Shown here: positions 11,601 through 24,007 of the stretch, piece by piece
Layout of the letters: each line of letters begins with the position of its first letter
Position numbering within the stretch: the stretch's first letter is position 1
Source: Dactylis glomerata
Taxonomy: Eukaryota > Streptophyta > Magnoliopsida > Poales > Poaceae
Reading direction: 5' to 3'
DNA: 64,000 nt
NCBI GenBank assembly: GCA_007115705.1
Contig: QXEO01000382.1
Coordinates: 7,593,318-7,657,317 of the forward strand
Notes under the pieces: generated by a model
Seen by the model: the letters and a program-made list of their open reading frames with translations, nothing else
Database searches by the model: none
What the model was told of the DNA's origin: nothing
Position numbers and translations under genes: made by a program

Positions 11601-13273
11601 GACAGCTTCCTACTGGTGTACGCCTTCCAAACCGTCCTAATCGCGTATTGTCCCCATATTTGATGACTTGGAGCTCAGGAGCACCTCTAGTTAGTAACTG
11701 TCTTTTTCTGGATAGGTCATCTCTGTTTGTGTAATCAAGATAACAAACTTCAGAGTACATTTCAAATATAGATAAATTCACATATCTACACTAGTTTTTG
11801 ACATAAGATTTTTCTAGACTAGTTCGTGCTGAGTTCCTACTTTCCACGTTAACAACTAAAGTAGCTGACATGATCTCAATAGCTTATTGGTGCAGAGAAT
11901 CCAGTTTTAGTGTCTGCTGCAGAACAAATTTTTGGTGCTGGGGGAAAGAGATTAAGACCAGCATTGGTTTTTCTGGTATCCAGAGCAACTGCGGAATTAG
12001 CTGGTTTGTCGTAAGTTCCTCTTCTTGCAGCCTTACCGTTTATGTTTTTTAAAAATTACGCACACAGATATTTATATATTTGCATTTCAGGGAGCTAACT
12101 ACAGAGCACAAACGCTTGGCAGAGATCATAGAGATGATTCACACTGCAAGTTTAATACATGACGATGTCATAGATGATAGTGGGATGCGAAGAGGTACAT
12201 ATGTTACTATGTACAAACAAATCAGCATTAGTTCAATAGAAAAGCGTTCTCTATTTTCCTTTTTTGTGTTAAATTAAGCGCTACTGAGCACACGCTTGAC
12301 GCACGCCTAGGCGCTGAGCGGAAGCAAAACTTCTAGTGCTTAAGTGTGCACTTAGCGCTTCAATCCTTTAGAAAAAGGAAAAAATCGGAAGCAAAATGGT
12401 TGCTCAGTGCTTAGCATGTAATAGAACCTACTTTGTTGATCGTAATGAAATCGTTCAATTACGAAACTGAAAAAATATTTTTTAATTCTAAACTAGATAT
12501 GGGTTGTTTGCAGGGAAAGAGACGATTCATCAGCTATATGGAACACGTATAGCCGTGCTTGCTGGCGATTTTATGTTTGCACAATCTTCTTGGTTTCTTG
12601 CAAACCTAGAAAACATCGAAGTCATAAAGCTCATCAGCCAGGTACCGATGGGCTCAAGTATACTTCATTCTCTTCTGTAAAACTACATTCTGTTTTTTTA
12701 TATTAACAGCTGGTGTGCTCACAGGTGATCAAGGACTTTGCTAGTGGTGAGATAAAACAAGCATCGACTCTTTTTGACTGTGATGTCACCCTCGATGATT
12801 ATCTGCTCAAGAGCTATTATAAGACAGCCTCTCTGCTCGCATCAAGCACAAGGTCCGCCGCCATTTTCAGTGGCGTCAGCACCACCATATGTGAGCAGAT
12901 GTACGAGTATGGCAGGAACCTTGGGCTCTCGTTCCAAGTAGTTGATGACATCCTCGACTTCACCCAGTCAGCCGAGCAGCTTGGCAAGCCAGCAGGGAGC
13001 GACCTGGCTAAGGGAAACCTGACGGCCCCCGTTATCTTTGCCCTGCAAGAAGATGCGGAGCTGAGGGAGATAATCGACTCGGAGTTCAGCGACACTGGCT
13101 CATTGTCGAGGGCCATGGAGTTGGTCCACAGAAGCGGCGGGATCAGGAGGGCGCAGGAGCTCGCGAAGGAGAAGGGCGACTTGGCTCTCCAGAACCTGCA
13201 GTGCCTTCCCAGGAGCCATTTCAGAAGCGCCCTTGAGGACATGGTGAAGTACAATCTTGACCGGATTGACTAA
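8624..13273 (+). CDS. SPS2: Solanesyl diphosphate synthase, plastid type
   Basis: Six exons (8624-8786, 8879-9015, 11883-12010, 12091-12194, 12514-12641, 12725-13273), all GT-AG and in phase, give 402 aa. The enzyme is a trans-polyprenyl synthase that builds the C45 solanesyl side chain of plastoquinone-9. The first aspartate-rich motif DDVID is at residues 167-171 and the second, DDILD, at 294-298; GGKRLRP lies between exon 3 and the first motif. Small residues (A162, S163) at positions -5 and -4 before the first motif fit a long-chain product. The N-terminal 50 residues are rich in Ser, Arg and Cys and poor in acids, consistent with an organelle transit peptide. Intron 2 is large (2867 bp) because it holds a LINE. 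A mitochondrial long-chain synthase is the alternative; the strong match to plastid SPS2 proteins is from memory. Confidence 0.93.
9371..11050 (-). mobile_element. 5'-truncated L1-type LINE in SPS2 intron 2
   Basis: On the minus strand an open frame of about 505 codons (roughly 11021 down to 9501) starts at the reverse-transcriptase catalytic motif SLYADDVVLF, continues through the RT C-terminal region and ends with a zf-RVT zinc-binding domain (CYVC..H..C near the C terminus). The endonuclease and RT N-terminal regions are absent. Its poly-A tail appears as a T run at 9367-9377. The flanks share a 14-base duplication, GCGTGTACGGTTTT (9357-9370 and 11051-11064). The frame continues upstream to 11384 only by chance through target DNA. 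It is antisense to SPS2 and its frame is still open, so it is fairly young. Confidence 0.9.
12275..12365. repeat. Possible decayed hairpin MITE in SPS2 intron 4
   Basis: A stretch rich in AAGCGCT, CGCCTAGGCGC and TTAGCGCTT, with inverted outer ends, resembles the interior of the hAT MITE at 4283-4467. No target duplication was identified, so this is tentative. Confidence 0.3.
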
Positions 13274-14305
13274 GATGGATGCACTTGATCTCCCTGAATA
13301 TTCAGATGACGCACCAGCGGGATGCGGGTACAGACAAGCTTCCACAGAAATCTCATATTGACGGTATCATGTCGATTTCCGGGAGATGGCTGATGCAACA
13401 TCAGAAGCAACAGCGTTGCCGTGTAGCATTCTGTTTTGAATCTCGTGTAACTGCAAGGTAAATACGTGCCGTATATGCCAAAGATTAAACCTGTATTAGT
13501 ATATAACAGATAGCGGTAGTTTATTTTTTTCTTCCAGTGGTGAGAAGAATCGTGTAATTCCGTTTACCATCGGAGTATGAATACGAATTGACATTGCTTA
13601 ATTACATAGCTAGCACACTGTAAAACAATTCGTGCGTTCTGGATTAGTACATATTATTGTTCTACTGTGAAGTTTGAAGCATCTCCTGATAATTCTATAA
13701 TATATTCATATTCCCCCCTTTTTTTTTCATAATACGCAATCCCTCGTATGATTCCGATGGGGAATCAGGCAGAACTGACTGAAGTACTACTACTAGTACT
13801 ATAGTAGACACTGCCGGCTCGGCTGGGATGGATCCAGCTGAGCAGAAATGAACAGACACCACACGAGTTTTCGTCGGTGGCAGAAGCTTCTTCTCTCTTT
13901 ACACTTCGAACAAGTGCTCTTTCTCTCCCTTTTTTGTTCTTTAAAAAATATACCAAGTGAACGATGCTCTCTTTTACCTAACACAAGAGTATATTATACT
14001 GGTAGCCAGAAAAAGAGTATATTAGGTACTGGTCGACAGAAGTAGTGCGAATGAATTGTTAAAATTTTCCCACTGCGGCTCCGTCGGTGGTGCCGATTAT
14101 TAACTAATTATTTGATTAATTAACCAAGAGCAGCGACGGTACTGGTACAACTTGCGATGAACGATGCGATGGCGAGATCGATCTGAATAGGCCATTATTA
14201 ATGACGAGACCGATGAACATGGAAATGCTGCTACGTATGTGTCGCTGTACTTGAATACAGTACTTGCAAGGAGCATTAGTAAAATGGATGCATCTACTAC
14301 TAGTA
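13274..14305. other. SPS2 3' region and intergenic DNA
   Basis: The first few hundred bases are probably the 3' UTR. Beyond about 13700 there are short simple runs (T tract, CTA/TAG repeats near 13780-13805) and no coding signal. Confidence 0.5.
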
Positions 14306-14559
14306 CTTCCTCCGTTTTTATTTACTTCACGTTTTAGGTTTAGTCAAAGTCACATTTTACAAATAACTAAAAATATAAGAAAAATAAATAAATATTCATA
14401 TTACCAAACATATATAGTATGAAAATATACTTTATGACGACTCTAATGCAATACATATTATATTGTAAATATCAATATTTTTTCATAAATATTTGGTTGA
14501 AGTTTACAAACTTTGACTTTGACCAGAACCAAAACGCAAATATTTGTAAACGAATGGAG
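14306..14559. mobile_element. Stowaway-like MITE, 254 bp
   Basis: The left end CTTCCTCCGTTTTTATTTAC and right end GTAAACGAATGGAG are inverse-related, with a subterminal GTCAAAGTC / GACTTTGAC pair and TA on both sides (14304-14305, 14560-14561). The AT-rich interior lacks coding capacity. Confidence 0.8.
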
Positions 14560-14561
14560 TA

Positions 14562-15968
14562 CTTTATATATTCTCCTAACATGTGGCGAACGCGGAGCAG
14601 TCGCATTGTACGTATATTAAGATTCATAAGAATTTTGGAAAGGGCTGTTGGGTTTGGTAGATAAATTCATCATCTCCTCTCCGTGCGAGCTTTGGGAGGA
14701 ACATGCTGTACTTTTACACCACGAAAGGCAGAGGCTAGCTACTGCCGTGTGTGTGTGAGTGATAGCAGATAGCGAGTCCGAACGGTGACTTGAAGGCAGG
14801 CCAACGATGGCCGGACTGATTACTAATTAGTTGGCGTTTCAATTCTGTCACGGATTGATTACCCCTCACCTAAATTAACCCGAGAGACCGTGCTAAAAAA
14901 GCTATGCACATACAATGCCGATCGACCAACCCCCGATCAACCTACTGCAACGCGAGGTTTGTGCACCCACGTTCTAAGCATGTTACAAAAATAACTTCCC
15001 TACGAAACCATATGAAATCCACATGTTATTTTTCTCTTATTTTTATTCTCCAAAACATGCACAAAAAAAGTTACACCCATTTCAAACAGGGCATATAGGT
15101 AAACCTTCGAAGAAGAGGCATTTCCAACCTCTAGAGTTCAGACGAGCAATACGGTTTAGAAAATAGAAGAACCTCTTGTAGCGCATACTACTAGAGAGTG
15201 TCAACGGATAGGGTAATTTTTGGTTCAAATTTGTTTCCGAATCTACTATAGAGAATCCATGTCTAGTTGAAGGAATCCGACGGATAAGTCCATGGGATTC
15301 CGAACTTACACCGGATATGGTATAGGATATGATATGCCAAATAGCACCTAGATATTCACATCCAAATAATCTAATTTTCATCTGAAATGTCCAAGCTAAT
15401 AGAGCATATTTAATAGTTAATGAGTTTCCGAGTTCTTCCACTAAACAAATAGTTCACTTACATAGTCGCTCTATCGAATACGAAGTCCAAACTTGTTAGG
15501 ATATTGGCCATTGAAGCATGCATCGGTGTTATCCTAACCCTTGTGTTTGCACTCTTGCATCCATTTGACCCTACATTACTTACCTGGTTATGTTATTTTA
15601 TTCAATCCTGTTATTTTTTATGAATGTTTTGTTAAACTTATTTTATAAATTATTTTGATTGTATGGTTTATCTACCCACTTATGCGTGTACATCTCCGCT
15701 TAATTTTTCAGTCCCATTTCCATTTTGAATCCACAGTCTTACACATCCGTATTCGAATCCGCAACCGGTCATTATCCTTCTTATTTCAAATATGGAGGAA
15801 ACCAAGGGGTGTTGGTAAATTTCAGGGCGGAAGGACCGCTTTCGATACTGTGCACTTGATTAAAAATTATTTTCTGAGATGGAGTTGAAAGATTTGTCTC
15901 ATTGATTAATAAAGCGGAAGAGCATTGCTCAATTAGTTGATGAAAAATTGCACAAACAATTTAACTAA
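14562..15968. other. Intergenic, no gene recognised
   Basis: ORFs of 60-120 codons occur on both strands (for example 15082-15441 minus) but no domain is recognisable and codon use is unremarkable. It may contain decayed repeat DNA. Confidence 0.5.
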
Positions 15969-16259
15969 GACCCCGTTTGGAACTAAGGAAAAGCATAGAA
16001 ATTTTGGAGGTTAGGATTCCTATAAGAAAATTTCTTACGGTGCTGTTTGGAACAAAGGAAAGGGAATCGTTGATTCATTTGAAACTTCTATGAAATAGAC
16101 TATTTCATAGGAATTTGGAGGAGAACTAACATCTTAATTAATTAATTTGGTTTTGATTCCTTTGATTTTGGTTATATTTGAATTCGGGATACATGCCATC
16201 TTAATTTCTGCCTTTTTTCCCCTATTCTTACGTTTTGTGTTATGTGTTCCAAACGAGAC
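15969..16259. mobile_element. MITE-like element, superfamily unclear
   Basis: The left end GACCCCGTTTGGAAC and right end GTTCCAAACGAGAC are inverted repeats about 290 bases apart around an AT-rich body. A second CTGTTTGGAACAAAGG phrase at about 16043 suggests an internal duplication or a nested copy. A convincing target duplication was not found. Confidence 0.5.
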
Positions 16260-16965
16260 ATAAGAGTGAGATTCTTAGACTTATCTTGGTACACCGTCGC
16301 CTTAGCTAGGGATGTGGCTAAGAAAGAAGCAGGATCATGTGACGTGCATGTGCAGCGACATGGTGAAGGTGTTTCTGTCTCGGGACTCTTTTGCTCAGCA
16401 AAAATGACAGTTTTCCTCCCACATATTTGAAAATAAATCGGAGCACTATGAGAGGCGGGCAGTAGACGAGATCGGACGGCGGGGAAGCATCGAAGAGTGG
16501 GCCCACCGGCAGCTTCCGATGCCATGTGGCCCAGAGTAACGCAACGCATAAGAAGAGGAGGAAGGCATAGGCATCCATCCTGTAGATTTAACGGCAAGTC
16601 GGCAGGCAGCAAGCAAAAGGAAAGCCACGGCCAAGAACGCGCAGAAATCTACCTCCACCGGCACCACCGCCCCGCTCCGGCCTCCTTCCCCGGCCCTCCT
16701 CCCGTCCGGCTCTCTTCTCCGGCGCGCCGCGAGATCGGGTAGAGAGGCCTGATCTGTCCCTCGCCGCCTGCGGCTCCGGTGCGGCGGGCTCGGCGGTGTC
16801 GATTTGGGGGGACGAGGGGGTGAGGCGTAAACGCCGTGCGGCCGTGCGTAGGGCTTGGCGTGATCGGGAGCCCGGGCTCGTGCGGTCGGCGGGAGGGAGA
16901 GGGGCCTGTTCGCGGAGCCGTTCCGGCGCGGAGATCGGCCGATCCGTCCGGTGCGGGACGCCAGA
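16260..16965 (+). other. Upstream region and leader of the MAP kinase gene
   Basis: The sequence changes from AT-rich to strongly GC-rich by 16640, as at many grass transcription starts. GGGCCCA at 16499-16505 includes site II-like motifs. ORFs here are GC-driven shadows. No TATA box was evident. Confidence 0.45.
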
Positions 16966-19900
16966 ATGCAGCAGCAGCAGCAGACCAAGGTGGGTTGCCG
17001 TCTCTGCTCCCTCGATCTCCGCTACGGCTTCCGGCTGCCGTATGGCGCCCCTGTCGATTTCAGTTCTAGGATGCAGATGGCCAGAGTTTTATTTATTTTT
17101 GAACCGTCGCTACAGTGTTTTCAAACTTTTTTGAAATATTCTCTCACTACTCCTGTTGAGACGTCAATCTTGGTATACTTTCCTGTGGCCGAAATGTTTG
17201 ATCTGTTACTCGCGTGGTCAAATGCCGTCGGTGCCGATGCCGCGTGGGGAGTTACGAACAGCTCACGCCTCACATGCAAAAGTTGACCGCGCCCTTGCCG
17301 CTTCCAGAATCCAGATGCCTTCTTCTGTGCCAAAGAAATTAGCAAGCTGTTGCCTTTCCCAGTCGGTGGGCGTAAAGTTTTTCATTTCTTGTTGGGGCTG
17401 TCCTCATGTGCCCACCGGGCCACCAGCAAGCCGAATCCATTGGCACAGGTTAAAGGGGCTGTTGATTATTGCGTCCAGGGTGCTTTGGCCTCTTAATGGT
17501 TGCTTCTGTTGCAATGTGGCCATTCGAAATCTCTGTCCATCTGCAATGATTATCTTATCTTGCCCCACCAATCATCGCGCCATTTCAGTTCCTCAGACTA
17601 ATAGTTTTGTTCTGGCAGTTTGCTGATTCAATGTGCTCAATTCATTATTTTTCAGAGTCCTGCGGATGTGGACTTCTTCACAGAGTATGGCGACGCGAAC
17701 CGGTACAGGATCCAGGAGGTCATTGGCAAGGGTAGCTACGGGGTTGTGTGCTCTGCCCTTGATCTGCAGACCAGGCAGAAAGTGGCGATCAAGAAGATAC
17801 ACAACATCTTTGATCATGTCTCCGATGCCGCACGCATTCTCCGCGAGATCAAGCTTCTGAGGCTCCTAAGGCACCCCGATGTCGTTGAGATCAAGCACAT
17901 TATGTTACCACCATCGAGGAAGGACTTCAAAGATATTTATGTGGTGTTTGAGCTTATGGAGTCTGATCTCCACCAAGTTATCAAGGCCAACGATGACTTG
18001 ACGAAAGAGCATTACCAGTTCTTTCTCTACCAACTACTCCGAGCCCTCAAGTACATTCATACTGGTAAGGAATCATTACCCTTCAGGTCTATTGTTGGTT
18101 TGGAGAACGATGTTTCACCCTGAAGGTGGTGTGTGTTGTAGGATGCACTTAATATGTGTAGTAGGTCAGATCCTCCTTTCAACTCCTTTTAACTTGTCTT
18201 TCAAACAGTCACCCCAGGGGCTTGTTCTTGAATATAAATAAGTTCAGTGATAGGTCAGTTATGGTTTTCTCAGTGAAGAGAGCTACATAATCTACACCGC
18301 AGTTTTAGTCAACAGATGCTCCGGTGATAATTTAAAGTATGGCTTGTTTCAAGTGTTGTCAACCAAGAGAAGAAGATTAACCATATATATCTATCATCCC
18401 TTTCAACATTTTTAAAAATATATCCCCTTACATGTGTTAGTCTCTATTCTCTGAATTTTGAGCCATAGATCATCCACAGCCATGACGAATGTCAATTATT
18501 ATTATACTCTAGGAGTCAAGATAAGTACTGGACTGTTATTGATGCAACCTTTATTCACCTCCTGAAAATGAAATATGCTGGTCTTTCTATATGGTAGACA
18601 CTCTTGTAAAGACACTGCAACCTGATTGCTCGTTGGAATTCTTGTCCACTTACTTGCCATAGGTATGGAATGGACTCTGCAGGAAATTATATCACAATAT
18701 TTTTTCCTTAGTTGACACGCTGTCAAAAACCTACTCGACTTCGTATTTTATTTTTATCGCTGCAAGTTTTGCTAAGACTGCATTCATATAACTGCAGCTA
18801 GTGTTTATCATCGTGACCTGAAGCCAAAGAACATTTTAGCAAATTCTAACTGCAAACTGAAGATATGTGATTTTGGACTAGCACGAGTTGCATTCAACGA
18901 TACCCCAACAACAGTCTTCTGGACGGTATGTTAATAGAAACTCAATCATATGGTGCTTGTGCATTAAGAATGAGAACTCATGGATGTCATACCTATCCTG
19001 CAGGATTATGTCGCGACAAGATGGTATAGAGCTCCAGAGCTCTGTGGATCCTTCTTCACGAAGGTGAGCTTTAGGATTCATGCTTATTTATTTAAAAAGG
19101 AAATATATCAAGGTGCTTTATCTATTGATAGGCTAGAATGTACAAAAATGCTTATAATTGTCCTATCATGAACTTTTTTCAATTGTGAGTTATGACAGGC
19201 AATGGTTTATGGTTGATGACTCCATACCATGGGCTATCAATCTTTTATCATGTGAACATAGTATTTTCTCATCTTCTTTGATGTTAGGTCCATGCATGAA
19301 AAAAAGCAAAGTAACAGAACAAGAAACATAACAAGGTGCTTAATCAATTGATAAGCTAGAATGTAGAAAAAAATGCTTATAATTGTCCTATCGTGAACTT
19401 GGTTCAATTGTGAGTTGTGACAGGTAATGGTTTATGGTTGATGGCTCCATACCCAGGGCTATCAATTTTTTTATTAGTAAACATAGTTTTTTTTTTGATG
19501 TTAGGTCCATATGCATGACAAAAAAGCAATGTAACAGAACAAGGTGCTTAATCTATTGATAGGCTAGAAAGTGACAAAATAATAATCTTATAATTGTCCT
19601 GTTGTGAACTTGACTCAATTGTGAGTTCATAGAGGCAATGGTTTATGGTTGATGTTCCATACCATGGGTTATCAATTTTTTATTATGTGAACACAGTATT
19701 TTCATTCATATTTTTTGATGATAGTCTATCTGGTGAAAATTCAAATTCAAATGCAAATGCACTATGTACCTATTCCTTTTTATAGTGGGTCCATACATAA
19801 ATTGTCAAATTCATAAGTTGCCATGGTTTCTCCACTTTTGGAAGAGATTAGATTTGTTCACTCTTGTTTTTGTCATCTTATTTTACCTGGCCTGTTTTCA

Positions 19901-21831
19901 TTCATGAATTTAATCTACATGAATACTGGATCACAATCCTGTTGAATAGTAACTTCGACTACAATCAAATGATCTTGTCTTACTTCCAAAAAAACTAAAA
20001 CATATTTAATCATTACCAGGATTTTTCTTATATGCATTTTTATAATCTGTTTTGGGTTATTGTTTCCTCTGAAATGCAGTATACACCTGCCATTGACATT
20101 TGGAGTATTGGGTGCATTTTTGCTGAAGTGCTGACAGGAAAGCCTTTGTTTCCTGGTAAAAATGTTGTCCATCAGTTAGACTTAATGACTGATCTTCTAG
20201 GAACACCTTCGATGGATACAATTTCTCGGGTATGGTACTAAATTCAGGGGAAGACTGTTTTTGGTTTATCTGGTGAATGTTTTCAGTGACAACAAAAATC
20301 AACTTTATTGCTTTTGTTCCTTTCCAGGTCCGGAATGAAAAAGCAAGAAGGTACTTAAGCAGTATGAGAAAGAAAGACCCAGTTCCATTTTCTCAGAAAT
20401 TTCCCAATGCAGATCCTTTGGGACTAAAGCTCTTGGAAAAGCTGTTAGCATTTGACCCGAAGGACCGTCTAACTGCAGAAGAGGTAGTCTTTTGGTGCCA
20501 TTTTATCATTTTGATGTCTTGGTTTTCCTCTGTGGCGTCATGCCTGTGACGCTGCTCGTGGCACTAGTTTCGTTGCACTTATATGGGGCATGTTGTAATG
20601 TTTCCTTCAATATTTATATTTTGTCAGGCATTGACTCATCCATACTTTAGAGGCCTTTCCAAGCCTGATAGAGAACCATCCTGTCAGCCAATCAGAAAAT
20701 TGGAGTTTGACTTTGAGCACAGAAGAATGTCGAAGGATGATATAAGGGAGCTGATATTCCAAGAGATATTAGAATATCATCCACAATTGCTGAAGGACTA
20801 CAGAGACGGCACAGAGAGGACAACCTTTCTCTACCCAAGGTTTTGCTTTTTCTATGGTTGCACTCCCTCATTTCTGTTCATTGTGTTAATTCTTTCTGAC
20901 TGCAATACTTCGTGGTTATGTTTGTCAGTGCTGTTGACCAATTTAAGAAGCAGTTTTCTCATCTTGAAGAAAGCGATGGTAGTGGCCCTGTTCCGCCAGA
21001 GAGAAAACATGCATCCCTTCCTAGGTAATATTGCCTCAGCAATTATTTGCTTACTTTTTTGTGACTCAGCAATTGGGGCCCTGTTAGTGCACTTGCATGC
21101 TCTTTCTGTCCTTTCATTGTTATTGTTTAAAGTAGGGAGAGCTTCTGTGTTGCTTGTTTCTTAGAATTGCTTGTGTTATTGCTGAAAAAAAATCATGTTT
21201 TGCAGGTCAACTATTGTTCACTCAACTCCAATTCCTGCCAAGGCACAACCACCCATGGCCACATCGAGGGGGAGACCAATCTCTAATGAGACAGGAAGGT
21301 ATCCTGGAAATGTTCCTACTGCTGCACATGCTGCACAACCAGGTTTGTTTATGTTAATTTACTATTCAAATTTTGTCGATATGGTTCGAAGTATAATCTC
21401 CCATATCTAAGATAATTTTACATTTCCCAGTGGGGCTGGGAAGAGCTGTTGGCTCAACATCACCTTACGAAAGCGGAAGTGGCAAATACCCTTACTCAGG
21501 GTACCCTCTGCAGCAACAGATCCCACAAGCATACGGGTATCATCATCAACAGCCCGGTGCTGGGCAACCACAGGCCATGGGGGGCTATGCTTGTGCACAC
21601 ACCAAAGGCATGCGACCTAATGCTGCTCCGGGCATGAGGGTACCACCCCCCTACCACCATCTTCCAGCAGCGTCAAAGACCGGCCCATTGGACAGACTAG
21701 CTGCGGAGACCACTGACATATACACGAGGTCTCTCAACGGCATTGTTGCCGCCGCTGCGGCATCAGCCGGCACTGGTGCTCACAGGAAGGTTGGTGCCGC
21801 GGTGCCGTTCGGAGCGACAAAGATGTATTAG
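16966..21831 (+). CDS. MPK20: MAP kinase, TDY class (group D, MPK20-like)
   Basis: Ten GT-AG exons join in phase to 590 aa: 16966-16989, 17656-18064, 18798-18925, 19004-19063, 20080-20229, 20328-20483, 20628-20839, 20929-21024, 21206-21342, 21431-21831. It is a Ser/Thr kinase of a MAPK cascade. The kinase core begins near residue 25: glycine loop GKGSYG (32-37), ATP lysine K54, HRD at 149-151, DFG at 169-171, and activation motif T187-D188-Y189. A long C-terminal extension rich in Pro, Gln and Tyr follows, typical of TDY MAPKs, which lack the short common docking tail. Exon 1 codes for only eight residues (M, five Q, T, K), and a 666-bp intron follows. The activation motif is split by intron 3, between T187 and D188. 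The subgroup name is from remembered grass and Arabidopsis homologues. Confidence 0.93.
19109..19735. repeat. Three-copy ~210-bp tandem repeat in MAPK intron 4
   Basis: Units begin at 19109, 19332 and 19540 with CAAGGTGCTT and share AGGCTAGAA, ATAATTGTCCT, CAATTGTGAGTT, GGTTTATGGTTGATG and TTTGATG in order. Units are about 223, 208 and 195 bp and diverged by substitutions and small indels. They account for most of the roughly 1-kb intron. No mobile-element ends were recognised. Confidence 0.85.
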
Positions 21832-22920
21832 CGGTCTGAAATGGCAGCATATCTTTGGAGTTGTGAACCTGGTGCCAGGCTGAAGCTGCTGCCCTTAGTA
21901 ATTGAAGTAGTCAGCTGCAGGGTCAGATGGAGAACATTGGCCTGAAATAACTGGCGGGTGTTGAACAATCTGGAAGAGGGCAATGCAAAGATTGGTGATC
22001 TGAAGCAGCTTCTGGCCCCCTTTCATCCCCTCATTAGGCTTTAGAGCTTTACGCATTGGCAGAGATGATGTTCGTCTCTGCACCCAAGAGGGTTCGGTGA
22101 CATGAGCTATTTAGGTGAAATTTAGCTGGTTAGCGGCTGTTTGAAAATAGGCCGAACTGAAGATAAATTTGTACTATCTTGAGCAACTAATTAAAGAGAT
22201 GGTCCATTGATCATCATATCATTCATTTGAAGGCAAAGTAAATTGAGAGAATGTGAGAGCTTCCTTCTTTTGGGCGTGAAGAAGTGTCTGTCAAGTTTGA
22301 TAAAATCGAGCTTCAAGATGCCATTGTCTATCTTCGTCTGGAAAGACGGAAAAGGTATCAACATTGCCTTTTTTCCTCTATAAAAGTTGTCCGGAAACAG
22401 GCACTTGGGATCAACTAGTCAACACATACCTACCTTAGGGTTGGTCTACTCCTTCTGGCTGTATATTATCAGCGTATTTCGATGGTGATTGTGTATAGTA
22501 TCACATTAACTAGTATCCAAAACCTCAAGTGGACCTCGAACACCATCTAGCCGGATTAAATAAATATAAACAAATCAAAACTTGATATTGGCACTTAAGA
22601 AACTCCGAGAGAAAACCTTACATGCACATATGGGTGTCTAGTATCTACGTATAAATTTTGTCGGATTATGTTTTCATTTGTATACTACAAAGACAAATTT
22701 TGAAAAACCAAACATAAAATCCGAATGCCTACTGAACATTGCGATTTTCATGTAGCCCAAAGTACAACGTATTTTTTGACAAGATTTTACATGTTTGTTG
22801 AGCTCATCTCTATGAATGTATAAAAAAAGATGTTCTACAACGAATACCTATGATTTTGCTGGAAATTCTAAAATCCGTACTATTGAGATTGTTTTGCTGG
22901 CGATGTAGCTGATGTCAAAT
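21832..22920. other. MAPK 3' region and intergenic DNA
   Basis: The first several hundred bases are probably the 3' UTR. The rest is AT-rich without a gene or clear repeat. Confidence 0.5.
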
Positions 22921-22934
22921 GCAAAGGAACAAAA

Positions 22935-23884
22935 ATCAGCCGAGAACAGTGATCTCTGGGGGCGGCTATACACCACCCCGATAGGATTTGGTCCGTCCCT
23001 CTTCGCTCCCTGACCTAGCCGCCAGAGGCGATCAGGGAGGCGCCATCTTTCCACCCGATCTCCACCGGCCGTGCTGGTCCCCTCTCCCTCCGCCAGCTCC
23101 GGCGGCGGTGGGGAGGGGGGATCCGGTCTCTTCGCTCTGTAGTTAGGGTTTGGTTTTGCAGGTCGTGGAGCGCCGTTAGGGTGGTGGGAGCGGCGCCCGG
23201 ACGAATAAATCTGCCTCAGCTCCACTCCCACACCGGCGGTGTCCTTCATGGCGGCGTCTCGGAGTTGATGGCATCGTGTGTTTGCTGATTCCTCGGATCG
23301 ACGGCTTTCAGTTTCTTGGATGCTGCCGTCGAGGCGGAGGCGGCGATGCCATCAGGTGTGTCCATCCTCCTGCTCTGCCCCCGTTACTACGGCGTTGGCT
23401 CCGACGTCATGGTGGAACAGGGAGGATGTGTTGTCCAGGAGTACGCGCAGATGTTTGTCTACGTATGTGACAGATGGAAGATGGCGTATCCTATGCTGGG
23501 TTTGTGGATGGAGGCCGACAGTTCTGCTATCATCCCCCGACACTGTAGTCGTGGAGGGGTATCAGTTCTGGAGTTCGATCGCGTATCCGAGGACATGTTA
23601 CCTCGGTCTGATTCTTTCAACGACAATGGTTTTGCCTCTGGCAAACTACTTTGGAGGTCTGAAAAGCTGCTAATCAGCGATGGAGCCGCGTCGAGCTCGG
23701 GTGTTGTGGTGATCTGTCTTCCGCCCCTTTGGCGTTCGCTTTGGTGGTGTCGAAGGAGGACGATAGACGCTGATTTTTTGCATAGGTTTATTCTATCTTT
23801 TCAGTTCTTTAAGGTTCGTTCGTTCGTAACTTGTAACTTGTTTTTATCTTATGAATAAAGAGCGAATTACAGTGTTAAAAAAAA
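22935..23884 (+). mobile_element. Poly-A retroposon of ~950 bp with 14-bp TSD
   Basis: A GC-rich start grades into a T-rich 3' part ending in an A run (about 23877-23884). The flanks carry a perfect duplication GCAAAGGAACAAAA (22921-22934 and 23885-23898), proving target-primed insertion of an RNA copy. It has no intron, no reverse transcriptase and no recognised domain. Overlapping ORFs of 131-180 codons (for example 23316-23858) lack homology that I recognise. It may be a non-autonomous LINE derivative or a processed transcript mobilised by LINE machinery. The poly-A side makes the plus strand the sense strand. Confidence 0.8.
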
Positions 23885-24007
23885 GCAAAGGAACAAAATA
23901 AACTAGCGTCTCTCGGCCGGCCTTAGCCAATTAATTTCTACGCACCCCTACTCGAGGCGTTTCATGTGCAACAGGCAAGTGATTAAGCAACTCTTTAGTG
24001 ACACTGA

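Noticed and set aside
16172..16988. Minus-strand gene upstream of the MAP kinase
   Set aside because: Proline/arginine-rich frames arise from the GC-rich leader; no domain and overlapping alternatives.
23276..23858. Protein-coding gene with 131-180 codon ORFs
   Set aside because: Three overlapping frames of similar length, no domain recognised, and the whole interval is a retroposon bounded by a target duplication.
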